This document shows positions 15,903 to 24,521 of a stretch of DNA of 64,000 nucleotides, one piece after another. The notes under the pieces are model-generated. The model was not told the origin of the DNA. It worked only from the letters and a program-made list of their open reading frames with translations, and did no database searches. Source of the DNA: Sorangium sp051521495 (GTDB taxonomy: Bacteria > Myxococcota_A > Polyangia > Polyangiales > Polyangiaceae); the NCBI RefSeq assembly GCF_051521495.1, contig NZ_CP150355.1:4960001-5024000 (forward strand), written 5' to 3'. The position numbers and the translations under genes were made by a program. The first letter of the stretch is position 1. Each line of letters starts with the position of its first letter.

Positions 15903-18248
15903 ATGATGTCGGTCACTCTCGCCTTGGCGCCCTCGCGCCGCGGCCGAGCTCTCGTGCTCGCAGCGCTCTCGTACCCGCTCGCGGCCTGCGCGGACGGGGC
16001 CGAGGGCTACGTCGGGACGACGGCGCGCGTCGGCAAGGACGCCGCGACCTTCTACGTCAACAACAGCGAGGAGCCGGAGTACCTCGATCCCGGCAAGGCC
16101 GTCGATACGGTGAGCCTCACGCTGGTCCACCAGATGTTCGAGGGGCTCACCAGCTACGCGCCCGGCGATCTCCACGCCGTGCAGGGGGTCGCGACGCGCT
16201 GGGAGCGGAGCGACGACCACCGGATCTTCCGGTTCCACCTGCGGCCGGAGGCGCGGTGGTCGGACGGCAAGCCGGTGACGGCGCACGACTTCGAGTACGC
16301 GTGGAAGCGCGTGCTGCGCCCGTCCACGGCCTCGCTCGCCGCGACGAACCTCTACGTCCTCAAGAACGGCGAGCTCTTCAACCTGGGAAAGCTCAAGGCG
16401 CTGCGCGAGGACGCGACGCTGCGCCGCGCGCCCCGGCCCGACGCGCTGCCCGCGCTCGAGCTGCCCAAAGGGGCGTTCGTCGTCGTGCTCGGCCAGTCGC
16501 CCGCGCGGGTGACGTCGGCGGTGATGCCCCTCCCGGCGCCGCCTCCCGGGGTGGCCTCGGTGACGTACGCCGAGCCCGACGAGGCGGCCGGCGCGGGCGA
16601 GCGGCTCTCGTTCGACGCGGCCGGCGCGACCCCGCCGCCCGCGCCGCGCGACGCGGCCCCCGGCGGCGGGTGGCGGGGCGCCGAGGTCGCGCTCCTCGCG
16701 GCGGGCCCGCCGGTCGCCTGCAACGGCGCGGCCGACCGCTGGTTCGAGATCGAGGGGCCAGCGGGCCGCGGCTTCCTCCCGGGCTGCCTGCTCGCGCCCG
16801 TGGAGGACGCCGCGTACGCGCTTGTCGCGCCGCACGCGAGCCTCCCCACGTACGACCCCGCCGCGGCAACGGGCGCTCGCGCCGCGTCGCCCGCCGGTTC
16901 CGGCGGGGTGACCGGGTTCGTCGCCTCGTCGTCGCTCGTGGAGGACGACACCGCCGTGGGCGTCCGGGCCCGCGACGACCAGACCCTCGACGTCGAGCTC
17001 GAGCGGCCGACGCCGTACTTCACCGATCTCACGAGCTTCGCCACGCTGTTCCCGGTGCGCCGCGACGTCGTCGAGCCGTTCGAGGCGCGCGGCGAGCCGG
17101 AGCTCTGGTTTCGCCCGGAGAACATCGTTGTCAACGGGCCCTATCGGCTCGACGGGTGGAAGTTCCGGTACGAGATCACGATGGACCGGAACCCGGCGTA
17201 CTGGGGCCACGACGCGCTCAGGATCCACCGGATCGTCTGGACGGAGATCACCCAGTACAGCTCCACCCTGCAGCTCTACAGGGCAGGGGACATCGACTAC
17301 CTGGGGGACAACTCCGAGCTGCCCTACGAGCACGTCGGCCGGCTGTCCGGGAAGAAGGATCTCCGGCGGAGCGAGTTCCTCTCCACGGTGTATTACGAGC
17401 TCAACACGAGGAGGCCGCCGGTCGACGATCCGCGCGTCCGGTGGGCGCTGAACCTCGCGATCGACAAGCGGGAGCTCGTCGACAAGATCACGCGGCTCGG
17501 GAAGCCGGCGACCCACTACGTGCCCGACATCACCGGATCCGGCTACGCCGAGCAGGCGGCGGAGGACAGGGCGCGCGGCGTGGATCCGTTCTCGAGCCCC
17601 GAGGTCGGCCACGACCCGGCGCGCGCCCGCGCGCTGCTCGCCGAGGCCGGGTACGAGGTCGTGCGCGAGGGAGACGAGCTGCGGGCAAAGGGGTTTCCGC
17701 CGCTGGAGATCCTCTACAACACGGGGGAGGGGCACGCGCAGGTCGCCGTGGCCATCCAGGACATGTGGAAGCGCCACCTCGGGGTCTCCGCGACGCTGCG
17801 GAACGAGGAGTGGCGGGTGATGCTCAAGGACCTCCGCGACGGCAACTTCCAGGTGATCCGGCTGGGCTGGATGGCCGACTACAACCATCCGCAGACGTGG
17901 CTCGGGACGTTCCTGTCGCAGAGCCCCCAGAACCGGAGCGGCTGGGCAGACGCGGAGTTCGATAGAGCGGTCGGCGAGGCCGCCGCGACGGCCGATCTCA
18001 AGGAGAGCATCCGGCGCTTCCGGGCGGCCGAGCGGCGGGCGCTCGACGGGATGTGCAGGATACCGCTCTACTTCGAGGAGAAGCCGACGCTGGTGAAGCC
18101 GTGGGTGAGGGGGTACATCCCCAACGCGCGGAGCACGCAGCTCATCAAATGGCTCTGGATCGAGCCGGACTGGCAGAAGCGGCCGGCCGAGGAGCCGCCG
18201 CCCGTGCTGGAGCTGCCGCCGCCGGGGCGGCTGGGAGGGGGGCAGTAA
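15903..18248 (+). CDS. OppA-type substrate-binding lipoprotein with SH3-like insertion (intact paralogue)
   Basis: 781 residues; AAGGAG lies five bases before ATG 15903. The lipoprotein signal ends SYPLAAC (Cys29). It is an SBP_bac_5-type peptide-binding protein: EEPEYLDPGK, PEARWSDGKPVTAHDF, PTPYFTDLTSF, NGPYRLDGWKFRYEITM, VRWALNLAIDKREL, HYVPDITGSGY and RLGWMADYNHPQTWL. Between the family's usual NLYVLKNGELF and TLDVELERPTPYF there is an extra ~175 residues (about 173-348). These contain ADRWFEIEGPAGRGFLPGC and a second GFV...LVEDD segment, resembling tandem bacterial SH3 folds. It lacks adjacent permeases; the oppBCDF operon at 28.7 kb is the nearest candidate partner. Confidence 0.9.
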   Translation: MMSVTLALAPSRRGRALVLAALSYPLAACADGAEGYVGTTARVGKDAATFYVNNSEEPEYLDPGKAVDTVSLTLVHQMFEGLTSYAPGDLHAVQGVATRWERSDDHRIFRFHLRPEARWSDGKPVTAHDFEYAWKRVLRPSTASLAATNLYVLKNGELFNLGKLKALREDATLRRAPRPDALPALELPKGAFVVVLGQSPARVTSAVMPLPAPPPGVASVTYAEPDEAAGAGERLSFDAAGATPPPAPRDAAPGGGWRGAEVALLAAGPPVACNGAADRWFEIEGPAGRGFLPGCLLAPVEDAAYALVAPHASLPTYDPAAATGARAASPAGSGGVTGFVASSSLVEDDTAVGVRARDDQTLDVELERPTPYFTDLTSFATLFPVRRDVVEPFEARGEPELWFRPENIVVNGPYRLDGWKFRYEITMDRNPAYWGHDALRIHRIVWTEITQYSSTLQLYRAGDIDYLGDNSELPYEHVGRLSGKKDLRRSEFLSTVYYELNTRRPPVDDPRVRWALNLAIDKRELVDKITRLGKPATHYVPDITGSGYAEQAAEDRARGVDPFSSPEVGHDPARARALLAEAGYEVVREGDELRAKGFPPLEILYNTGEGHAQVAVAIQDMWKRHLGVSATLRNEEWRVMLKDLRDGNFQVIRLGWMADYNHPQTWLGTFLSQSPQNRSGWADAEFDRAVGEAAATADLKESIRRFRAAERRALDGMCRIPLYFEEKPTLVKPWVRGYIPNARSTQLIKWLWIEPDWQKRPAEEPPPVLELPPPGRLGGGQ
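16197..16360 (+). repeat. 164-bp identical tract shared by the two oppA paralogues (copy 2)
   Basis: Identical base for base to 12546-12709 (offset 3651). The tract ends at a silent G/C difference on the right and a C/G difference on the left. Confidence 0.85.
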
Positions 18249-18292
18249 GCGATCCCGGAGCGCCACGCTTGAAGTAGCGGCGGGCCGGGCGC

Positions 18293-18886
18293 TCAGCGCT
18301 CCAGGAGCTCCGCCACCGAGTCGAGCACCCGCCGGTCCGAGAGCATCCAGCGGTGCAGCGCGACCGGCACGACGCGCGTGGTGCGGGCGCCGGGGAGCTC
18401 GCTGGAGCGGGCGGGGACGATCATCACGTCGAAGGGCGTGTAGAGCACGTGCACCTCGACCGGGCCCCAGGGATCCGGGTCCGCGGCGAGGTCGCGCAGA
18501 AGAGGGCTGCCCGGGCGCATCTGCTGCACGCCCTCGTGGGGCAGCCACATGGCGTTGAGCGTGCCGCGGTGCGGGCCCGAGATGGAGACGAAGCGCCGGA
18601 CGCGCGCGCGGCCGCGGCCGCGCTGGATGTAATAGCGTGTCACCAGGGCGCCCATGCTGAAGCCGACCACGTCCACCGCGCCGCCGGGCGCCCCGGCGAG
18701 CGTGGACTCCACGACGGCGTCGAGCTGGGCGGCGAGGCGCTCGATGGACGCACGGCCGTCGTTGGGAACCAGATCGAAGGCGCGGGCGCGGTCGACGCCG
18801 CGGGCCGCAAGGCCGGCGCGCAGGCAGTCGATGCGCGCCGCCGAATCCCAGATGCCGTGCACCAGCAGGACGGGCGGCTGGCTCAT
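18293..18886 (-). CDS. Alpha/beta-hydrolase, lipase-like
   Basis: 197 residues from ATG 18886, which begins the conserved core at once (MSQPPVLLVHGIWDSA). Oxyanion HG is followed by the nucleophile elbow VVGFSMGALVTRYY (G-x-S-x-G) and ISGPHRGT, typical of small triacylglycerol-lipase or PGAP1-like hydrolases. A likely acid residue is in YTPFDVMIVP, and a C-terminal His in VALHRWML. The in-frame upstream extension to 19027 has no signal peptide, so a cytoplasmic location is likely. It is convergent with the second oppA gene. Substrate unknown (esterase or lipase). Confidence 0.82.
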   Translation of the reverse strand: MSQPPVLLVHGIWDSAARIDCLRAGLAARGVDRARAFDLVPNDGRASIERLAAQLDAVVESTLAGAPGGAVDVVGFSMGALVTRYYIQRGRGRARVRRFVSISGPHRGTLNAMWLPHEGVQQMRPGSPLLRDLAADPDPWGPVEVHVLYTPFDVMIVPARSSELPGARTTRVVPVALHRWMLSDRRVLDSVAELLER

Positions 18887-19198
18887 GTCGTCGAGGAGTA
18901 CGGCGCGGGCGGGCGCCGTCAAGGCCGCGCGACCGCAGAAGCGCGAGTAACGCGGCGTAGCATGCGGGCGGCGCGGGTCGAAATGACAGGATCCAAACCC
19001 GGGGCGCCCTTCGCGGCGCCAGCCCATTCGCCTGCATCGGCGGGCGCCAGGTCAAAAAGGGAAGGATCCACCGAGACGGCCGAGGAGGGGTCCACCTGCG
19101 GAATCACCTCATTGCAGCCCTTTTCAGGGGAGCAATTGCATCTCGGCGGTTCACGGGCGATCGTGGCGAGGGCGGCCAGGCCCGGGTAGAGTCGCGCC
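18887..19198. other. Intergenic region between divergent genes
   Basis: 312 bases upstream of both the hydrolase (minus) and the GH31 gene (plus). A less G+C-rich patch near 19100-19145 (CTCATTGCAGCCCTTTTCAG and on to ATTGCATCTC) is the best place for promoters, but I cannot define boxes with confidence. No gene seen. Confidence 0.4.
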
Positions 19199-21592
19199 AT
19201 GCACCTCACCGACGCCTCGATCGGCGCGACTCACGTGCTCCTCTCCGGCGCCCGCGCCGCGGTCGAGATCCTCTGTCCAGGCCCCGGCGTCCTGCGCGTG
19301 CGCCACGCCCCCTCGTCCGCCGTGACGAGCTTCACGCACCCCGAGCTGCCTCCCAAGCGCTCCTTCGCCGTGGTGGCCGAGGGGGCGCTGCCGCTCTCGG
19401 CGCGCCGCGAGGGGGACGCCGTCCATGTGAGCGCGGAAGGCGCCTCTCTCGAGATCTCGCTCGCCTCGGGCACATGGACGTTCAGCGACGCGGAGGGCCG
19501 CGCCCTCGCGCGCAGCGAGTCCGTCTCGGGGCAAGTCCGGCCTGCGTTCCCCGTGGATGAGCTCCGCTCCCGGCTCTCGCTCGCGGCGCCGCCGGGCGAG
19601 GCTTACCTCGGCTTCGGCGAGAAGGTCGGCCCGCTCGACAAGCGCGGCCTGCGATTCACCTTCTGGAACACCGACGCTTTCCCGCCGCACGTGGAGTCCG
19701 ACCCGCTCTACGCATCGATTCCGTTCTTCATCGCCCTCCGCGGCGGCGTTGCGTGGGGCCTCTTCCTCGACGAGCCGTGGCGCTCGGAGGTCGACATCGC
19801 CCTCGGCGACCCGAGCCGCATCGAATGGGAGTCGCGGGGCCCCGAGCTCGACGTCTACCTCATGGCCGGCCCGCACCCGGCCGACGTCGTCCGGCGCTAC
19901 GCCGCGCTCACCGGGCGTCCGGCCATGCCGCCCCTCTGGAGCCTGGGAGCGCACCAGTCGCGCTGGGGCTACGAGACCGAGGACGACGTGCGCGGCGTCG
20001 TCCGCGGCTACCGATCGCGCGGCCTCCCCCTCGACGTGGTCCACCTCGATATCGATTACATGGATGCTTATCGGGTGTGGACCTGGGACCGCTCGCGCTT
20101 CCCCGACCCGGCGCGGCTCGCGCGCGAGCTCGCGGCCGAGGGGGTCAAGCTGGTGACGATCGTCGACCCGGGGATCAAGGCCGATGACGGATATGCCGTG
20201 TACGAGGAGGCGCGCGCGAACGACTACCTCGTCCGGCTCCCTCGCGGCGGCACCCTGGTGGGAGAGGTCTGGCCCGACCCGGCGGTATTCCCCGATCTGA
20301 CGCGCGAGGAGGTGCAGCGCTGGTGGGGCGATCTGCAGAAGCCCTTCGTCGACGCGGGCATCGCCGGCATCTGGAACGACATGAACGAGCCGGCGTGCTT
20401 CTCCGTCCGCCCCGACAGGGGCCTGCCTGCGCCGAGCGGCGGGCGCACCGCGGGACTCGGCCCCACCGAGGGCAGCACGCTGCCCGACGACGCACGCCAC
20501 GGCGCCCGGCGCCACCTCGAGGTCCACAACGTATATGGACTCGGCATGTCGCGGGCCGCGCACGAGGGCCTCGCCCGCCACGCGCCGGGGCGGCGCCCCT
20601 TCGTGCTCACGCGCGCGGCCTTCGCCGGCATCCAGCGCTTCGCCGCCGTGTGGACCGGCGACTTTGCCAGCAACTTCACGCACCTGGAGGCGTCCATCCC
20701 GATGCTGATCGGCCTCGGCCTCTCGGGCGTGCCGTTCGTGGGCGCGGACATCCCGGGCTTCACGGGGCGCGCGAACGGCGAGCTGCTCGTGCGCTGGATG
20801 CAAGCGGGGCTGTTCTATCCGCTGATGCGCAACCACGCGGCGAGGGGCAGGCCCGCGCAGGAGCCGTGGCGCTTCGGGGAGCCGTACCTCGGCCTCGCGC
20901 GCGCGGCGCTCGAGCGGCGCTACCGGCTCCTGCCGACGCTGTACACGCTCATGCACGAGGCGGCGGAGACGGGCCTGCCCGTCCTGCGGCCGCTGTCCTT
21001 CGCGGCGCCGGGCGATCCCGAGGCGCTCCACGCTTACGATCAGCTCCTCTTCGGCGACGATCTGCTCGTGGCGCCGGTGGTGCGGCCGGGTCAGTCGAAG
21101 CGGCTCGCGTACCTGCCCGCCGGCGCATGGCTGGACTTCGCGAACCTGGAGCGCGCGGGGAAGGTCGAGGCGGGCGGGCGCCACGTGATCGCCGATGCGC
21201 CGCTCGAGGTCGTCCCCGTGTGGCTGCGCGCCGGAGGCGCGGTGGCGCTCACCGCGCCGCGGATGCACACGACGAGCGCGCGCTGGGAGGAGATCACGTG
21301 GCACGTCCACGCGGCAGAGCGGGTGAGCGGCCGCCTCTACGAGGACGAGGGCGACGGGCACGGCGCGTCGCGCGTCACCCGGATCGCGGGCGGCCTCGAC
21401 GGCGCCACGCTCGCGCTCGAGCGCAGCGCGACAGGCGATCTGCCGCTCGCGCGAAAGGTCGAGACGATCCGCGTCCACGGCGTTGCGCCGCCGCGCTCCG
21501 TGATCGGGGCCAGATCGCACCGCGCGATCGACGGGGGCGTCGAGATCGAGGTCGCGGCCGACTGGCAGCGGATCGAGCTGCGGATGTCATGA
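19199..21592 (+). CDS. Glycoside hydrolase family 31 (alpha-glucosidase type)
   Basis: 797 residues. A beta-rich N-terminal domain (GAYLGFGEK-like YLGFGEKVGPLDKRG near 140) leads into the TIM barrel. The catalytic nucleophile is Asp394 in GIWNDMNEPA and the acid/base is Asp488 in VWTGDFASNF; also LDIDYMDAYRVWTWD and GVPFVGADIPGF. A C-terminal beta domain ends the protein. The family cleaves alpha-glucosidic links in maltose-type oligosaccharides, or alpha-xylosides. No signal peptide is seen, so action is probably cytoplasmic. The length is normal. The gene stands alone between a hydrolase and a LysR gene. Confidence 0.93.
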   Translation: MHLTDASIGATHVLLSGARAAVEILCPGPGVLRVRHAPSSAVTSFTHPELPPKRSFAVVAEGALPLSARREGDAVHVSAEGASLEISLASGTWTFSDAEGRALARSESVSGQVRPAFPVDELRSRLSLAAPPGEAYLGFGEKVGPLDKRGLRFTFWNTDAFPPHVESDPLYASIPFFIALRGGVAWGLFLDEPWRSEVDIALGDPSRIEWESRGPELDVYLMAGPHPADVVRRYAALTGRPAMPPLWSLGAHQSRWGYETEDDVRGVVRGYRSRGLPLDVVHLDIDYMDAYRVWTWDRSRFPDPARLARELAAEGVKLVTIVDPGIKADDGYAVYEEARANDYLVRLPRGGTLVGEVWPDPAVFPDLTREEVQRWWGDLQKPFVDAGIAGIWNDMNEPACFSVRPDRGLPAPSGGRTAGLGPTEGSTLPDDARHGARRHLEVHNVYGLGMSRAAHEGLARHAPGRRPFVLTRAAFAGIQRFAAVWTGDFASNFTHLEASIPMLIGLGLSGVPFVGADIPGFTGRANGELLVRWMQAGLFYPLMRNHAARGRPAQEPWRFGEPYLGLARAALERRYRLLPTLYTLMHEAAETGLPVLRPLSFAAPGDPEALHAYDQLLFGDDLLVAPVVRPGQSKRLAYLPAGAWLDFANLERAGKVEAGGRHVIADAPLEVVPVWLRAGGAVALTAPRMHTTSARWEEITWHVHAAERVSGRLYEDEGDGHGASRVTRIAGGLDGATLALERSATGDLPLARKVETIRVHGVAPPRSVIGARSHRAIDGGVEIEVAADWQRIELRMS

Positions 21593-21617
21593 CCGCGGCC
21601 GGGCCGCGCCGGGCAGG

Positions 21618-22505
21618 TCAGCCGTGCTTCATCACCCAGTCGATCGCCAGGCGCACCCGCGTGGAGAGCAGCCGCCGTGACGGGTAGACCGCGAAGAGCT
21701 CGCGGGGCTCGACCGTGCGCCCCGGCACGGTGAGCTCGACGAGCGCCTTGCCCTGCCCCTCGATCACCTCGCGGGGAGCGCAGACGACGCCGAGCCCCTG
21801 CGCCGCGGCGGCGATCGCCACCCGCGGGTCGTTCACGCAGAAGCTCGGTCGAGGCCGGACCTCCTCGATCGAGCCGTCCCGCCGGCGGAGGCGCCACGCG
21901 GCGCCCGGGTGGCTCAGGACCGCGGGCACGGACCCGAGCGACGCGCGCGCGAGCCGCGGACGGCCCTTGAAGGCCGCCTGCACGAGGCGCGGCGACGCGG
22001 CCAGCGCGTACGGGAGCGACCACAGGCGCCGCGCCACGAGCTCGGCGTCCTGAACCGGCCCTGCGCGGAAGGCCAGATCGATGCCCTCCTCGACCAAGGG
22101 GACGACCGCGTTCGTGAGCGTGAGCTCCACCGACAGGCGCGGGTGCCGCGCGGCGAAGGAGAACAGCGCCGGCGCGATCCGCTGCGCGCCCGTCATCACG
22201 GGCGCCGTCACCCGGAGCTTGCCCGCGGGCTCGTCCTCGCGCTCCGCGGCCCGATCGAGCACCGAGCCGAGCTCGTCGAGCAGCGGCCCGGCGCGCTCGA
22301 TCAGCCGCGCGCCCTCGCCGGTGAGGCCGACGCGGCGCGGGGTGCGCTGGAGCAGCCGCACCCCCAGCGCCTCCTCCAGCTGCGCCACACGGCGGCTCAC
22401 GGTGCTCGTGGGCACGCCCGTGCGCCGCGCCGCCTCCACGAAGCTCAGGTGGTGAGCCACGGCCGCGAAGAGCCGCACGTCCTCGAGGGAGATCATCCCG
22501 CTCAT
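21618..22505 (-). CDS. LysR-family transcriptional regulator
   Basis: 295 residues from ATG 22505 (ATG 22496 and 22517 are alternatives). An N-terminal winged helix-turn-helix spans about 4-64 (VRLFAAVAHHLSFVEAARRTGVPTSTVSRRVAQLEEALGVRLL in overlapping order). A LysR substrate-binding domain follows (GKLRVTAPVMTG, GIDLAFRAG, CVNDPRVAIAAAAQGLGV). It belongs to the common VSRRVAQLE subgroup that often controls adjacent oxidoreductases. It is divergent from the SDR gene with only ~60 bases between starts, so it most likely regulates that gene and itself from the shared promoter (inference). Confidence 0.92.
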   Translation of the reverse strand: MSGMISLEDVRLFAAVAHHLSFVEAARRTGVPTSTVSRRVAQLEEALGVRLLQRTPRRVGLTGEGARLIERAGPLLDELGSVLDRAAEREDEPAGKLRVTAPVMTGAQRIAPALFSFAARHPRLSVELTLTNAVVPLVEEGIDLAFRAGPVQDAELVARRLWSLPYALAASPRLVQAAFKGRPRLARASLGSVPAVLSHPGAAWRLRRRDGSIEEVRPRPSFCVNDPRVAIAAAAQGLGVVCAPREVIEGQGKALVELTVPGRTVEPRELFAVYPSRRLLSTRVRLAIDWVMKHG

Positions 22506-22566
22506 GGGACGGAGCATGCCACAGCGTCCCATGGTTTGCCGTGAGCGCGCGCGCTACGCCTCTCCC

Positions 22567-23283
22567 ATGAACCTTGAAGATCAGCATGTCGTCGTCATCG
22601 GGGGCTCGTCGGGCATCGGCCTCGGCGTGGCCAGGGCCTGTCTGGAGCGGGGTGCGTCCCTGACGCTCGTGAGCCGCTCGCGCGATCGGCTCGCGCGCGC
22701 CGCGGCCGAGCTCGGGGAGGCGCGCCGGGTGCGCACCTTCGCGGCCGACGCGACGCAGGAGGCCGAGGTGCGGAGTCTGTTCAACGAGCATCCGCCGGCG
22801 CGCCACGTGGTGGTGACGGCGGTAGAGGGCCATTACCAGCCGATTCGCAGCCTGGACATCGCCGCTGCGCGCCGCCTGATCGACTCGAAGCTCGTGGCGG
22901 CGCTCCACGTCGCGAAGCACGCGCGGATCGAGCCGGGCGGCTCGCTCACCCTCACGGCGGGGATCGCGGCGGAGCGGCCGGGGCCGGGCGGGTCGGTCGT
23001 GGCCGCGGTGAACGGGGCGCTCATGGCGCTCGTGCGCGCCCTCGCCTTGGAGCTCGCGCCGGTGCGCGTGAACGCGCTGTCGCCCGGCTGGGTCGACACG
23101 CCTGTCTGGGACGCCATCGCGGGCGGCGCCAAGCACGAGCGCTTCGAGCAGCACGCGCGCCGCCTTCCGGTCGGGCGCGTGGGCGCGCCCGCGGACATCG
23201 CCCACGCCGCGCTCTTCCTGATGGGGAACGGGTTCACCACCGGCGAGGTGCTGCGCGTCGACGGGGGACACCGCCTCGTCTGA
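22567..23283 (+). CDS. SDR-family protein lacking the Tyr-Lys catalytic pair
   Basis: 238 residues from ATG 22567. The NAD(P)-binding GGSSGIGLGVARA motif is intact, as are RVNALSPGWVDTP and the end FTTGEVLRVDGGHRLV. At the position of the usual Y-x-x-x-K the protein reads V145-A-A-V-N149 (GGSVVAAVNGAL), so both the catalytic Tyr and Lys are absent; the upstream Ser is replaced by a LTAGIAAERPG stretch. A group of short SDRs shares this VNGAL variant, so it is probably a real subfamily with altered or lost oxidoreductase chemistry, not a damaged gene. It is paired divergently with the LysR regulator. Confidence 0.88.
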   Translation: MNLEDQHVVVIGGSSGIGLGVARACLERGASLTLVSRSRDRLARAAAELGEARRVRTFAADATQEAEVRSLFNEHPPARHVVVTAVEGHYQPIRSLDIAAARRLIDSKLVAALHVAKHARIEPGGSLTLTAGIAAERPGPGGSVVAAVNGALMALVRALALELAPVRVNALSPGWVDTPVWDAIAGGAKHERFEQHARRLPVGRVGAPADIAHAALFLMGNGFTTGEVLRVDGGHRLV

Positions 23284-23363
23284 GCCCGCCGCCCGCCAAA
23301 GGAGGACCGAGTGGCCGGCTTCGGCAGGTGCGGAGACAGGAGGCTGCAAGTGAGGGAGCGAGG

Positions 23364-23419
23364 GAAGCGAGGAAGCGAGGAAGCGAGGAAGCGAGGAAGC
23401 GAGGAAGCGAGGAAGCGAG
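23364..23419 (+). repeat. 8-bp tandem repeat, seven perfect units
   Basis: Seven uninterrupted copies of GAAGCGAG, with a degenerate eighth on the left. It lies between the SDR gene and the fibro-slime gene. The 8-base period is not a multiple of three, so it is unlikely to be coding; length variation between strains is to be expected. Confidence 0.9.
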
Positions 23420-23529
23420 TGGAGCAAGGGAGGAGCGGGAAGAACCGCGGCTGCCTCCTGTTCCCTACGACAAGGCATGTTTCCCGCGCTCGCAGCGACG
23501 CCGCGTCAAGCGGTCACCGTGAAACGCGA

Positions 23530-23558
23530 TTGACAACGCAAGGGAAATATGGTTGTGC
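23530..23558 (+). promoter_or_regulatory. Candidate promoter of the fibro-slime lipoprotein gene
   Basis: A perfect -35 consensus TTGACA at 23530-23535 stands in an unusually A/T-rich patch just upstream of the gene. A -10 box at the right distance (about 23553-23558, TTGTGC) is poor, so only the -35 element is convincing. Confidence 0.3.
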
Positions 23559-23559
23559 T

Positions 23560-23575
23560 ACTCCTCCCTAGGAGT
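23560..23575 (+). promoter_or_regulatory. Hairpin covering the ribosome binding site of the fibro-slime gene
   Basis: ACTCCT and AGGAGT form a perfect 6-bp stem with a CCCT loop. The right arm is the AGGAG Shine-Dalgarno sequence located before ATG 23581, so the folded mRNA would hide its own ribosome binding site. Confidence 0.45.
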
Positions 23576-23580
23576 GCACC

Positions 23581-24516
23581 ATGTACCCTCGCTCTTTCTT
23601 CCTTGTGACGTTCGCGGTCGCAGCTCTGGCGTGTTCTTCGGGGTCCGACGAGACCAGCGGCGCGACATCCGGGTCCGGCGGCAGCGGCGGGACGCCCGCG
23701 AGCAGCAGCAGCGGGACGCCGACGAGCGACGTTAGCAGCTCGTCCGACGGCGACTTCGGGACCATCACGGGGGGCGACGTGACCGTCGGCGCCGGCGGCG
23801 CCGGCGGCAGCGACTGCAAGAGCGTCCTCGATGTCACCTATCGCGACTTCACCGAGGCGCACCCCGACTTCGAGATGCCCAACTTCCGGGGCGACGAGCC
23901 CCGCCGCCATCTCATCGAGTCGACGCTCGATGGCGATCGGAAGCCGGTGTTCCTCGATTCGGTGGGCTGCTTTGCGGACCTGGCGACCCCGCTCGGCTGC
24001 AGGGACGGGGTCGGCACCCAGAAGACGATCACGAGCGAGGCGTCCTTCAACCAGTGGTACCGGGACGTGCCCGGCACGAACATGACCCTCGCCAAGGAGC
24101 TCGTGCTCGAGGAGTCGCCGCCCGGATCGGGGGAGTACGTGTTCGACAGCGATGCGTTCTTCCCGCTGGGGCCGGACGAGGGGTTCGGGGGCTCCCCGGC
24201 CGGCAGAACCCAGAACTTCCTCTTCACCACCGAGATCCACCTGATGTTCGGCTACGTCGCCCGTCAGAAGTTCACGTTCCGGGGCGACGACGACATCTGG
24301 ATCTTCATCAACGGCAAGCTCGCGCTCGACCTCGGCAGCATGCATGGGCCCGCCGAGGGCGTCATCGACTTCGATGAGCAGGCCGACTACCTCGGCATCT
24401 TCCCGGGCAACAGCTACGCGATGGACATCTTCCACGCGGAGCGCCACACCGACGGGTCGAACTTCCGCATCACGACCAACATCTCCTGCTTCGTGCCCGT
24501 CGAGGTCCCGCTGTGA
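23581..24516 (+). CDS. Fibro-slime domain lipoprotein
   Basis: 311 residues. The lipoprotein signal is MYPRSFFLVTFAVAALAC (Cys18), followed by a Ser/Gly/Thr-rich linker to about residue 75. The rest is a fibro-slime (PA14-related) domain: VTYRDFTEAHPDFEMPNF at its start, then FFPLGPDEGFG, KFTFRGDDDIWIFINGKLAL, DLGSMHGPAEG and DIFHAERHTDGSNF. The DDDxWxFINGKLALDLGxxH signature is diagnostic. The domain was named from slime-mould and Fibrobacter proteins and is thought to bind carbohydrate or mediate surface adhesion. It is probably a surface lipoprotein used for contact with polysaccharide. Translation may be limited by an RBS-covering hairpin. Confidence 0.88.
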   Translation: MYPRSFFLVTFAVAALACSSGSDETSGATSGSGGSGGTPASSSSGTPTSDVSSSSDGDFGTITGGDVTVGAGGAGGSDCKSVLDVTYRDFTEAHPDFEMPNFRGDEPRRHLIESTLDGDRKPVFLDSVGCFADLATPLGCRDGVGTQKTITSEASFNQWYRDVPGTNMTLAKELVLEESPPGSGEYVFDSDAFFPLGPDEGFGGSPAGRTQNFLFTTEIHLMFGYVARQKFTFRGDDDIWIFINGKLALDLGSMHGPAEGVIDFDEQADYLGIFPGNSYAMDIFHAERHTDGSNFRITTNISCFVPVEVPL

Positions 24517-24521
24517 GGCCC

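Noticed and set aside
15603..19055. Open minus-strand frame of 1150 codons
   Set aside because: Antisense to galE and the second oppA gene, which have conserved motifs on the plus strand.
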